From Theobroma cacao (lineage: Eukaryota; Streptophyta; Magnoliopsida; Malvales; Malvaceae): DNA of 64,000 nucleotides. The notes below the pieces were generated by a model, which had not been told where the DNA came from, did no database searches, and worked only from the letters and a program-made list of their open reading frames with translations. Location of the stretch: assembly GCF_000208745.1 (NCBI RefSeq), contig NC_030853.1, forward strand, positions 9,538,203 to 9,602,202. Direction: 5' to 3'. A program made the position numbers and the translations under genes. Shown here piece by piece: positions 32,957-44,809 of the stretch. Position 1 is the stretch's first letter, and each line of letters opens with the position of its first letter.

Positions 32957-34005
32957 GTCACATCAAATCATATCGATTTAAGGCTTATCTTTAAAGCCAT
33001 TATCATCAAACTAGGCTTCATAGGCACACCTTAGTTGTTGAGCACAAACTCAAATCTTATTTACAAATAATTGCTTATTTCGAAGCTTTTCATCAAATAT
33101 CATTCATAGTAGCCACCATATATTCATATTTCAAATCAGATCATGCCATACCCGGTGCATGTTATCATAATCAAACAAAATCAAATGAGTGGTCTTGCCT
33201 TGGACATAGTCAAATCACGCTCGATGGCCAACTTACAAAGAATCAAATCACGTTCAGGGCAAAAACTCTAGTGAAGAATAGATCATGTTCGTGTCGTAGC
33301 AACGGGTGGAGAACAAATCACGCTCAACGCCGAGGCAACTGGCAGAGAATCAAATCATTGGTTGGAGTAATCTCTCAATGGTAAATATCACCCGAAGTAA
33401 TCTCAAATGGGTGGTATCAAAGCACTACAAGCAAGACTAATGCCACTGTCCCTACTTACGACCATCCCTACAAGCACACAAAGTCACAAGGCATAGGACT
33501 CCACTCAACCTCAAGTCAAATCAACGTCCGAAATTCATCCCTCAGACGAAACACATATCCATAAATCAAGCCATCGTGCTTGTGACATTCCATACATCCA
33601 CATCAAATCATATTCAAATTGTAACACCCTTGATTTTTGATATGGCCTAAATGTGGTATTAGCCAAGTGATTTGATGAATAAACTTGAAAACTTGACTTA
33701 TATGCGTGTGGAGCATACATACGAGCTATTATGGTTTATAGAGAAAGACTTTGAATTTTAGAGTACATTGAGCATTCTTGATGAGTTGACTTGCAAATGC
33801 TTGAGGCTTAGCCAAAATTTTGAGGAATGGTTGATAAATCCTGAATTTTGAAGTTTAGCTCAAGATTTGATTGTGCGTTTGAGTATATGAATGAGGACTA
33901 TGAGTTAAGATAGTCATTTTGCAGTATGGCAAAAAAGGGAAATGATTTTGGGGTGTTATGTTTGGATTTTTGAAAGTTTGGGTGCAAGAAAGGTGCAATC
34001 TAGGC

Positions 34006-34200
34006 AAGATGTATTGATACATTAGCAAATGTATCGGAACATTCTTGGAAAGATGGACATGTATCGATGCATTTGAAGCAGAGAGGACCCAAGACCATTC
34101 TGCCCAAAATGTATTGATACATTGCCTCAATGTATTGATACATTTATTCGAAATTATGGTAGATGTATTGATACATTGCCAAATGTATCAATACATCAAA
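34006..34200. repeat. ATGTATCGATACAT palindrome cluster in inner LTR-B
   Basis: About six copies of the palindrome, most with TTGATACAT in place of TCGATACAT: near 34009, 34053, 34109, 34126, 34164 and 34183, two of them paired with short spacers (GCCTCA, GCCAA). Confidence 0.88.
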
Positions 34201-36854
34201 ACGAAAAGGCAAAAATAAAAAGGGATTTTGGGTCATTCCGCTTTATTTCTTTTCTCAACTCTTTCTCTTATTCTCTCTCTACCCTCTTCAAACCTTAGGC
34301 CCCCAAATGCCATTTGGAGTCCATATAAGCTAGATCCAAGCTTGGAAAATGATCCGAATGTAAGATTATGCATTTTTACCAATTGATTTTTGATTTAATC
34401 AGTTAATAACCTCGGATCTAAATATTTTCAGATTTAGTCAAACTCCATCCCCTTGAGTTTATTGGAGATTTAGAGCTTAGATTTGGGCAACCCAACTTCT
34501 AAGGTAAGGGTTTAGCTCATTTGTTGGAAGATTAAGCTTATATATTGAATTTGGGTATTTTTGAGAAGTTGAGATATTTTCAAAAGCTAGGAAATAATTA
34601 TGATTTTGATGTTTTAATGTGTCTAAGGGGAGAATGGAGGATATTGATGTGTTTGTGAGCTGAAGGCTAAAGGTTGAGCTTGATTGCAATCTGCCTTCAA
34701 TTTTCAAAGTGAGTGGGATTTAGTTAAATGCATGTGATGCATCTTGCATAATGTATGCGTTGCCATGGTACTTAAATGTTATGAGTATGCCTTGATGAGA
34801 AATGCCTAAGCTAGATAATTAATACATATATGCATATATGTGTGTGTGCATATGTATGTTTGCCTTGAGGTATGTGCTTAGGTTAGAAAACGAACATGAT
34901 TGTGTGCCTAGATGAGGGTGCCTAGGCTAATTATTTATCTGAGATAGAAAATCTATGTTTGTGTGATTTATGGTGAGCCAAATGGTGGCATTGTGTTGGA
35001 ACCCATGGTATGTAGGGCTTAGAGCAAAAAGCCTACCTATGGTGTGATACGAATTATGAATTACGGACTGTGCCAAATTATGATGAATGGACTGCCGCAT
35101 TAGGAATATGGGCATAATATGTATTTGGGTTAATGACACATGATTGAAGTAATGTTAAGCATGTGAGGCTGAAGAGCCATGACCACTCATGGACATGATT
35201 TATGTTTGAATGCCCACATAATTACGGTTGATTTAAGAATAAGCATAAGGTTGTTAAGCCATAATTGCTTTGATTAAATATGATAAGTACCCATGTGGGG
35301 TTATCAGCATAAGCGCCTAGAGATTGATTATGTTTTGTTTGATGATGCCTTAGAGATTTGAAGGCATTTAGAATTATATTAAGCTTAGAGATGACTGAAG
35401 CTCGATGAATTTGATTGTGATTTGATGTAGACATATGGACTGTCACAAGCACGATTGCCTGATTTTTGGTTATGTGTTCCATCCGAGGGATGAACTCCGG
35501 ATGTTGATTTGACTTGAGGTTGAATGGAGTCCCATGCCCTATGACTTATGTGCCTACAGGGGTGGTGGTAAGCAGGGACGGTGGAATTAATCCGACATGT
35601 GATTCCTACCTGCAGTGCTTCGATGCCATCCATTGAGATTACTTTGAGTGATGCCGACATCAGGATATTTCTCCAGTCGATGATATGATTTTTTGCTCGT
35701 TGCTTCGACACATGAGTGATTTGTTTTCTGCCAGTTACTCCAGCATTATGCATGATCTGTTTCTCCACCAGTGACTTTGCTCTAAGAGTGATCTAATTTT
35801 CCATTAGTTGGCCACCAAGTGTGATTAGACTATGTCCAGGGCAAAACCATTCCTTTGATTTCGTTTGACTATGACGACATGCATTGAGTATGGCATGAAT
35901 TGATTTGAATGTGAAATTGTGGTGACTTACTATGAATGATATTTAAGGTTTTGTACGGTAACTAAGATGTGCCTAAGAAGCTTAGTTTGATGGTGACGGC
36001 TTTACGGATAAGCCTTGAATTAATAAATGTAATTTGTGGTATGTTGTCGACATAGAACTTGTGAATTATGGATATAATACGTCGTTGTGATGTGATCCGG
36101 CAGGATTTGAAATTATGAGTTATGCATGTAGAATACAAGGATGATCCTTGCACTTTTGAGTTTGAGATGTTTAAATATGAATATATTATGGCCAGATAGG
36201 CCTAGATATAATATATATATTGTCACGACCCAAATTCTAGGCCATGACCAGTGCATGGGCCCAATGGACGTAGTCCACTAAGCCCAAGCAAGTCTATTGA
36301 TATGACCTGTTCATCATTCCATTAAAAGTTGCTAAGTCGCATTTCATAACTTTGGATAAAAAAAAATGCTAAACATTGCCAACTCATAGTGGCATTAATT
36401 GTAAAAATATACATGTATTGTCTACAACATGTATTCTAATAATTTACATTAGGTTTGTCTATACATATAAAAAAGGAGACTCGATTTCCAACGAAGAGAC
36501 CCGAGTGATGTACGGCTACTGAATGCCGAGATACCTACCAAGGAAACGAATCTACAATGGCACCTCGACCTAGTTACCGGCTGCCTCTTGATCTGAAAGC
36601 ATGAAGTTGAAAATGGTGAGTATAAACCCAATGAATGAACATAAAAAGGGAACAAGCGAACGATAAGGAAAGTTCAAAGAAATCATGATGCATTTATTTT
36701 CAAAACAATGCAATTTAGTTTCATTCTTATTAAAACCCCTTGTTAAACCTTTAAATGTTCAATCACTTGATAGTAATGATTCCATACATAACAAAGAATT
36801 TGAAGATTGAAAGCTTCAGTGATATACAAGCTAGCCATATGAAACGACAGGTCC

Positions 36855-37205
36855 TCACTGCAGCGAGAATGAATTTTTGCTGCAGCGATATTGGTCTCCA
36901 ATTATCAATTGGTCGAGGGTTTCTTAGCTAGCCGAGGGTCTCTCAACAAACCTCTTCATTTCAAATTTAATTCATTAACTCCTTAATGTTGGAAATCCAT
37001 GCTCAACTATGGTACCAAAGAAGTGGAAAATAGGGCAGTAATCGAACAAGATAATAAGCAAGACAGAAAATTTCTCGCTGCAGCGAAATTCACGCCATAA
37101 AATAGAAAGTTTCTCGCTACAGCGAGAAGCTTCAGCAACTTTCTTGCTACAGCGAGAACCAGGTCTGGTAAAAACCCTCAAACCCGAGAGTCTCGCTGTA
37201 GCGAG
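36855..37205. repeat. Palindrome cluster in LTR-A copy 6
   Basis: About seven variants, including TTTCTCGCTACAGCGAGAAG near 37109, TCTTGCTACAGCGAGAAC near 37142 and TCTCGCTGTAGCGAGAAA near 37191. Confidence 0.85.
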
Positions 37206-37429
37206 AAACAAAGCACTAAGAAAAAGTCTCCATTCCCTCAAGAAAAGGCCATCCTGCTGAAATGACAAAAGCAACATGAAACACAAATAAATTCCCAAAG
37301 TTCAACATGTCAAATTTTCACATGCATTACAACCATATACCATATTCATGAGCTTTTGATAACACACATATCTATGTATGTGTGTGTATATATATATATC
37401 AATCATCATGCACACCATCCCATCATCAT

Positions 37430-37555
37430 CATCAGCTCATATGCACTCCCCATTAGCACATGGCTGGGTCAGCATCGGCTCATGCGCACTCCCACTCACA
37501 CATAACTAGGTTAGCATCGGTTTATGCGCACTCCCACTCGCACATAGCCTGGTCA
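37430..37555. repeat. Tandem block inside LTR-A copy 6
   Basis: Three units of about 45 bp with GCGCACTCCCACTCGCACAT, reverse orientation. Confidence 0.75.
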
Positions 37556-38382
37556 ATATCATCACACAAAAGGAACATATAATGCATATTATACATATCA
37601 ACATATTGCTATAACACATGAACCATTTATATGGGACATTTTCACAAGATAAAAACATTCACTCAATGCTTGTTCCCTAGGTAGATTTTTAAAGAAAAAT
37701 TAGATAAATTCATTCAAATGTTTTGTGCAAACACATACATATTCCTAAAACAAATTTTGAAATGCAAGTTCGCTCACCGGTATTTTGTTGAACCTTTAGT
37801 CGACTCTAACTTCCCTAATGGTCCAAATGGGGCGATGGGGCTTCGTTGGAACCTACCATCACATTAGCATCACCATTATGTCAATTCACATACTTATAAA
37901 TTCTAAAAGCTTTCTCTTATCTAGCTTCCCCTTGCCATTTAGGTGGCTATCTATGTTCACTATCCTAATCACTCTAAAGTGAATGAACAACCTCAACTAC
38001 CAAAACACCCACAAGTGTAAACACTAATCATTTTCAACACTAAAAATCAATTCTAATTCACTACTCACCTTGGTAGCTTGTATTTGAAATTCCTTCCAAA
38101 AACTATCAAACTAATATTGAAGCTCCCTCTTTCTCTCTCTAAAACACCTAACTAGTGAGAGAAAGTATGGAAATAAGATTTTTCAAGGGTTTTAAAGTGA
38201 AAGAGTGAAAGAGCACATGGGTTCTATGCAAAAGTGCACAAAAGCTTGAAAATTAGAGCTATTTTGAGAGAGGTTATGGAGGTTTCATATCAAGCTTCCA
38301 TGGAGGATGGAAGCAACGTGAGATGAGAGGGAAGAAGAAGAAGAAGCTGTTGGAGAATGAAGAAGTTGTTGGAAGAAAAAGA

Positions 38383-38391
38383 TATTTATAG
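38383..38391 (-). promoter_or_regulatory. LTR-A TATA box (copy 6)
   Basis: TATTTATAG on the plus strand at the family-conserved position. Confidence 0.5.
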
Positions 38392-39823
38392 CTCAAGCTT
38401 ATCCAACTCCACTTAAATTACGAAAATACCTTTAGCAAGTTAGCTTGTTCTCTTCTAATCCTTTGTGCAATCTTTTTACTATTTTGACACTAAGACAAGG
38501 TTCATAATAGTCTAAAAGTACTCGAGTTCACAAAACTTAAAATTTTTTACTCGAGGTGTAAAATGACCATTTTGCCCCTGTTGTGAAAATTATTCTCACT
38601 TCCAGTTTTCTTCGTGCTTTCATCATTATACATCATTCATTCAGTTCTTATGCTCACTTAGACCTTAAAATATTAGAAAACCTTCTTTTGGAAGCTTATT
38701 AGAAGAAATGATAAAATTACCCTTAGTCCATATTATCGTGTCTACTTCTAATTACGAGTCTATAGAGGTCAAGGTCTCACATATATATATGAAATATTAT
38801 GCTATGGTAGCATCCCCTCACTAAGTATTAGATGACTCACCCCTTTGTCGTACTACGTGCAAAGGAAAGAAGCCATGGGGTTATGTGGCATTTATCATCA
38901 ATTGGACAGACACGTAATTGGCATCTAATAGGTTTCCCTCCCAACTTGTCACTCTACTGAGTTTGTGTGGGCCCTCCACCTTCCAGTTTGATTAGTCAGT
39001 GAAATATGTTAGGCACGACGTGCCATATGAATTTTTGTATAAGAGTTATTATGTATGAACCCAAATTTGATGGCCAATGTATGGCCTTTGAACATTTGTA
39101 TGTACTGTGAGCCAGGGAAAATGTATTATATTTGAATTTGTTATGAATGTTTGATTATAAATCCTTTGGCATTTGTGTTATATGATTTTGGACTCAAGGC
39201 TTGCTCGGGTCTAGTGGGCTTGCCTGCTGGGCTCGTGTGTCGGTCACAAACCCCTGAATTTAGGTTGTGACACAAATTCAATAAGTTTCAGTCATCTTTA
39301 AGCTCGATATAATTTTAAGTGCCTTCAAATCTCTAAGGCATCATCAAATGAAACATAATCAATCTACCGGTCCTCATGCCTTTAACCCCCACATGGGTAT
39401 TCATCATATTCAATCCAATCAATCATGGCTTAACAACCTTATGCATATCCTCAAATCAACCACAAATACGTGAGCATGCATGCATAAATCATATCCATAA
39501 GCAATCATGGCTCTTTGGCCTCACATACTTAACATCACCCCGATCATTGTGCCATTAACCCAAATACATATCATGCCCATATACCTAATTGGGCAGTTCA
39601 TTCATTACAATTTGGCACAATCCTTAATACATAATTCATATTGCACCATGTGTAAGCCTCTTACTCTGAGTCCTACATACCATGGGGTTCTAACACAGTG
39701 CCACTTATGGCTCACCACAAACACACAAACACAAATTTCTTATCTTAGGTAACTAATTAGCTTAGGCATCCTTATCTAGGCACACAATCATATTTGTTCT
39801 CTAGCGTAGGCACATACCTTTAT

Positions 39824-39828
<5 letters not shown>

Positions 39829-39882
<54 letters not shown>
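39829..39882. repeat. (CA)n microsatellite
   Basis: About 27 CA units in outer LTR-B. The inner copy has only a short TG/TA run at the same site (about 34830-34855), so the repeat expanded here. Confidence 0.97.
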
Positions 39883-39888
<6 letters not shown>

Positions 39889-40423
39889 CACATATTAATT
39901 CTCTAGCCTAGGTATTCTCATCTAGGCATACACATAGCATTTAAGTACCACGGTAGTGCATATATTATGTGAGATGCATTACATGCATTTAATTAAATCC
40001 TACTCACCTTGACAATCAGTGGCACGCTTACAATCAAGCTCAACTTTTAGCCTTTAGCCATCCTCCAACTCACAAACACATCAATAGCCTCCATTCTCCC
40101 CTTTAGCCATCTTTACCTTAGAAGTTAGGTTGTCCAAATCTAGGCTCTAAATCTCTAATAAACTCAAGGGGAGAGAGTTTGACCAAATCTGAAAATATCT
40201 AGATTCGAGGTTATTAACCGATTAAATCGAAAATTAATCGATAAAAACATGTAATCTTACCTCTGGATTGATTTCATAGCTTGGATCTAGCTCAAATAGG
40301 CTGTAAATGCCATTTGAGGGCTTAAGGTTTCGTATGGGGTAGAGAAAGAAAGAGAGTAAAAAAAGGTGAGGGTTTGTGCATGGCCTGATGCCCAGACCTC
40401 TTTTTATTTTTGCCTTTCCTCAA

Positions 40424-40670
40424 TGATGTATCAATACATTTGCTCATATTGGGACCAAATGTATTGATACATCAGGGCAATGTATCGATACATTTCAGGA
40501 GAATGATTTTGGGTGCTCTCAACTTCAAATGTATCGATACATTGGGACAATGTATCGATACATGTTCATCAAATTTCCAAATCCATTGATACATCCTTAA
40601 ATATATCAATAGAATTCTTGTAGAACACCTTATATTGCTCTTCTTACCAAGAATGTATCGATATATTTTC
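40424..40670. repeat. ATGTATCGATACAT palindrome cluster in outer LTR-B
   Basis: Six or more copies: near 40424, 40457, 40481, 40528, 40548 and 40651. Several are the perfect palindrome; two pairs are linked by short spacers (CAGGGCA, TGGGACA). Confidence 0.9.
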
Positions 40671-41757
40671 TCCTATAAGCAGTTTTAAGTCTTTTCTAAC
40701 TTCTAAAAATCCAACTTAACACCCCAAAATTCCTTCCCTATTAGTCTTGTACTTGAAATAACTCATATAACTCAAATCCTGATACATATATTCTCAAATA
40801 TATATCAAGTTAAATCAAATCCTTAAGCTGTAGGATTAATTTATCATTTTTATCTATATTTGCCTTAATGTTGTATTTAGGTGTCAAAGTGTAAAACATA
40901 TGCACAATTCCATTAAAAACTCTCTTTTATACCAATATTCACAATCATACACCTATAAGTGTAGCCATATTCAAAGTTCAATTTAGCTCATCAATTGGTT
41001 TAGCTACTGCATCATATTATTAGAATCCTCAATGCACATTGAAATTTGAAGTCTTTCTCTATAGACCACAATAGCCATATGCATGCTCCATGAGCATATG
41101 CATCAACCTATCAAGTTTTCTCGTAAAATCACTTGGTCAACATCACATTTAGACCATATAAAAAAAATAGGGGTGTTACAAACCCTCTCTTGAATATTTT
41201 CGCATTATTATTGAGCAAACATTTTTAACAATATCGATACCTCGTTCAAAAGTATTAATACTTCTCTTCCAGAATGCTTGTTTGTCTTTTAAATCACACC
41301 CATTTGGCTTATATCTCTTCTATAGATCAAATACATATAGTAGCTTAAAAATATAGCTTTTCAAGGGAAATTTGTGAGGCCTCGATCTTTATAGACACGT
41401 AGATAGAAGTAGACGCGATAACACGAACTAGGGGTAATTTCATCATCTTCTTGGTGAGCTTCTAGAAGTAGGTTTCCTAATATTATTAAGGCCTAAGGAA
41501 TAAATGAATGATGTATATAATGATAAATAAACAAAGAAAATAGAAATAATGATAATTTCCATAGTATGGGCAAAATGGTCATTTTTCAGCTTAAGTCGAA
41601 ATTTTTAAGTTTTCATGAATTTGAGTATTTCTAGACTATTATGAACTTTGTCTTAGTGTCAAAAGAGTAAAAAGATTGCACAAAGGATAGAAGGAAGATA
41701 AAGCCACCTTGTTAAGGGTATTTTTATAAATTAAGTAAAACTTGGATAAACTTTAGA

Positions 41758-41765
41758 TATAAATA
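41758..41765 (+). promoter_or_regulatory. LTR-A TATA box (copy 7)
   Basis: TATAAATA at the conserved family position; same direction as the downstream mannosidase gene. Confidence 0.5.
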
Positions 41766-42014
41766 TCTAATTTCCAATAGCTTTTTCTAACTTCCAGCAG
41801 CTTCTTCTTCTTCCTTCAATCTCTTCTCCCCTTCTCATGTTTTCTCATCTTCCATGGAAGCTTGCTTTGACACCTTCATAAATTTTCTCATGGTAACCTC
41901 AAAACTTATGTTTTTATATACCTTGTCATAGGATTTTTCATGCTCTTTCACTTCTACACTTCAAGAACCCTCAAAAGTCTTTTCTCAATACTTTCTCTCA
42001 CTAGCTAGACATTG

Positions 42015-42015
42015 T

Positions 42016-42054
<39 letters not shown>
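42015..42054. repeat. (GA)n microsatellite in LTR-A copy 7
   Basis: Expanded form of the GAGAGAGAAAGAGAGA segment found in all LTR-A copies. Confidence 0.92.
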
Positions 42055-42055
<1 letters not shown>

Positions 42056-42669
42056 TTTATCCATAATAGCTTGAGAACTCTTGAGAAAGAATTCAACTAC
42101 AAATCTACCAAGGTGAGTAATGAATTAGGATTGATGTTAGGTTGTTGATAATGGCTAGTAAGTGGAGTTGTGAGTTGTTTTATTTTTTGAGGTTTGTTTA
42201 TTTATTTCTAGTGTTACTAGAGTACAGAGAATAGATAGCTAGTCAAATGGTAATTGGAAGTTACTTAGGAATAACCAGTAAAGTTTAAATTAGAAAATAG
42301 CTTTTGGAGTAACATTTATGTAAATTGAGTTGGTTATGATATTATTGTGTGTGATAGGTTCCAACGACGCCCCACACCTTCACTTGGAGCATAAGTCAAA
42401 GTTGGAGTCGATCCAAAAGCATTAATAAAAACAAGTGAGTGAACTTGCATTAAAATATTTTGGGTAAATGTATATATGTTTGAATGAATCACTTGAAATA
42501 TTTTAATTGATTTTTCTTCAAAATGCATGCGAAAACAAGCCCTTGATGAAACTTTTTTTTTTTTGTGTTGTGTTGTGAAATGTGATGTGATGAATCCATG
42601 TACTCCTTTATTATGTTGATATAAACATATATGTGTTGTGCATTGAGAGATGATATTGTGTAATAAATA

Positions 42670-42855
42670 TAGCTGTGCATGTGCGAGATGTGAGGGAGCA
42701 CATGCCAGATCGCGCACATGCCAAAGATGACGGATACGGGAGTGTGGATGATGATATTGCCTGTGCGTAATGTGGGGGATGGACACAATCGTATTAGCTG
42801 TGCACGATGTGGGGGATGCACACAGTGACTTCGGCTATGTGCGGTGTGGGAGTGC
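42670..42855. repeat. Tandem block inside LTR-A copy 7
   Basis: About four diverged units containing TGTGCACGATGTGGGGGATG or similar; resembles the version in copy 1 more than that in copy 2. Confidence 0.7.
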
Positions 42856-43004
42856 ACATGAGTTGGGTGACGCGGTGGTGGTGTATATACTTATATATAT
42901 ATATATTTACTATATAAAGAGGTTTGGAATTAATATGTGATTGCATTGACTATTGAAACTTGATTATTGTCAAATGTGTTTAAGTTGATTTTCGTTGCAA
43001 CGGG

Positions 43005-43205
43005 ATTGGATTTATATAGCAATGAAAATTTCTCCTAACTTCATCTAGCCAGATTCTCACTGCAGCGAAAATGAATCTCGCTGCATTGGGGGAGGGTGTG
43101 CATTGGCTCTGTTTTTGCTGCAACGAGAAACTCTCAAGTGGTTCCAGATTTTGGTCTGAATTTTGTTGCAGTGGAAATTCATTCTCGTTGCAGCGAATGC
43201 CTTTC
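43005..43205. repeat. Palindrome cluster in LTR-A copy 7
   Basis: About seven degenerate copies, e.g. TTCTCACTGCAGCGAAAATG near 43053 and CATTCTCGTTGCAGCGAATG near 43181; more decayed than in other copies. Confidence 0.75.
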
Positions 43206-43910
43206 CGTTCCAACAATAAACCCTTTGTTTTGCTTGTCTTACATAGATATTTTAAAACTTTTTCATTCTCTTCAACTTCATGGGTTATCATGGATTTTCA
43301 ATGATAAGGAATTAAATAATCAAGGGTTGAATTAAGAGGTTTTATAAGAAATTAAACTAAATTGCATTGTTTGTAACTAAAGTGCATCATGTTTTCAAAA
43401 TCTCTTCGTATCATTTGCTTGTTCCCTTCTTATATTCACTCACTGAGTTTATACTCACTCTTTTAAACTTCATGTTTTCAAATTCGGAGGCAGTTGGAAC
43501 CTAGAATAAGGCATCCGCTTGTGTTCACCCTTTGGTAGGTATCTTGGCGCTCAGTAGTCGTACCCTTGTCCAAGTCACTTCGCTGGTCGTCGAGCGTCTG
43601 TTGCATGTGTACATATACACGTGATGTAAATCTTTAAGAGTTATGCTACAAACAATATATGTATAATTTGGATTTGATGATGCCATTATGAGATGGGAAA
43701 TGTACGACCATATTTTGGATAATACAAATGTAAATTCTTGGTTGTCATAGTATGTTATTACAGTACTTATAGTGGAAAATTACAAAACATGGCTTTATGA
43801 ATGTTTGAAGAAAGTATGAACTTGATTACATAGAAAGGCTTGCTTGGATTTCGTGGGCTGTGCCTATTGGGCCCATGCACTAGTCATGGTCCGAAAATTG
43901 GACTGTGACA

Positions 43911-44809
43911 AAATTTTCAAAGAATTTTGGAATAAATAAGTTTTTATATGCTCATCAAATAGAACTACTTCCTTATCTTTAATCTAAGGTGAAGGGTTTC
44001 TAAAGTTTTTTTTTTTCTTTTCGTTTGAAAACACAAAAAAGAAGACTTGCTACCAAAGTATAAATTAAAAGGCTAAAGCCCTAGAAATTTCACACTTTCA
44101 GTTTGTAACTATCCTCTTAGGAGCTTTAAAGCTTAAGAAATTTTAAAAATATAAAAACAAGATAAACCTAAAACATTGGAGTTTTGTTTGTAAAAATGAT
44201 GGATTTTTTTTCATTATTTTTTTGTTCTTTTGGAATAATATTAAGCTTTGTGTTCATTTTCTTTGTTGGATTTCTAAATAGTATTAGGTTCTTGTTTTTA
44301 TTATAATTAAAATGCAAGTGTTGAACTAGAATGTGGTGCATACTCCTTTTTACACAATTTTTAAACTGTTTAGAAAAATCTACAAATTTTTTACAGAGAG
44401 TGAGGTTCATTTTAATTTATCTTATTTGTACAAGAAAGATTTAGCAACAATTTCATTATTTTCTTATTTTTAAGAGAAATTTTTAGCAATAAGTATTTAA
44501 AAATTTAATTGAAAGATTTTGGGATGAAAGAGATAGAACAAGGATTTACCTCCTCCTTAGTAAATGAAATTTTTTGTTCTGCATTGCTTTTTTCATGTTA
44601 ATGAAGGGACCAACATTAAAAGTCATATTTGACCAAGTCAAGTCTTCAGTCTTCACCAAAACACAAGTTATTTCTTCTTTAAAAATAAAAAAAGCAAAGA
44701 AAATCCTTGGATCCCAGCACACGCACTCACCCAACAGACAGCAAAACAAAGGAAGCTCTGTTTCAAAGAAAAAACAGGGGAAAGAGAAGCAAAATAACAA
44801 TCCTCAGAA
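43911..44809 (+). promoter_or_regulatory. Upstream region of the mannosidase gene
   Basis: 899 bp between solo LTR-A copy 7 and the start codon. AT-rich up to about 44560, then a purine-rich, likely 5' UTR portion (about 44700-44809). No TE signature and no single convincing TATA box. Promoter placement is inferred from position only. Confidence 0.45.

Larger units (their letters stand above)
36221..38781 (-). repeat. Solo LTR-A copy 6
   Basis: 2561 bp from TGTCACGACCC to GGTCTCACA on the plus strand, flanked by TATAT at 36216-36220 and 38782-38786. The target is an AT repeat, so the duplication is less decisive than in other copies, but the ends are precise. TATA box (reverse) at 38383-38391; tandem block at 37430-37555. 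Confidence 0.94.
33620..39272 (+). repeat. Inner solo LTR-B, split by solo LTR-A copy 6
   Basis: Starts TGTAACACCCTTGATTTTT and ends GGTTGTGACA, flanked by the perfect duplication CAAAT at 33615-33619 and 39273-39277. About 3.09 kb without the inserted LTR-A and its duplication. Inserted in an opposite-orientation LTR of its own family. No internal region, so a solo LTR. Confidence 0.95.
32957..41180 (-). repeat. Outer LTR-B (truncated), split by inner LTR-B
   Basis: LTR-B sequence on the minus strand occupies 32957-33619 and 39273-41180. Its right end, GGGGTGTTACA at 41180, is the reverse of the TGTAACACCC start. The left end, about 0.5 kb, is lost where it abuts the family-C LTR. Interrupted by the inner LTR-B with a 5-bp duplication. 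LTRs beginning TGTAACACCC are typical of large gypsy families. Confidence 0.88.
41373..43910 (+). repeat. Solo LTR-A copy 7, upstream of the mannosidase gene
   Basis: 2538 bp from TGTGAGGCCTCGATC to GACTGTGACA, flanked by the perfect duplication AAATT at 41368-41372 and 43911-43915. TATA (TATAAATA) at 41758-41765 on the plus strand, pointing towards the mannosidase gene, whose start codon is 899 bp past the LTR end. It carries a (GA)n run at 42015-42054. Confidence 0.96.
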
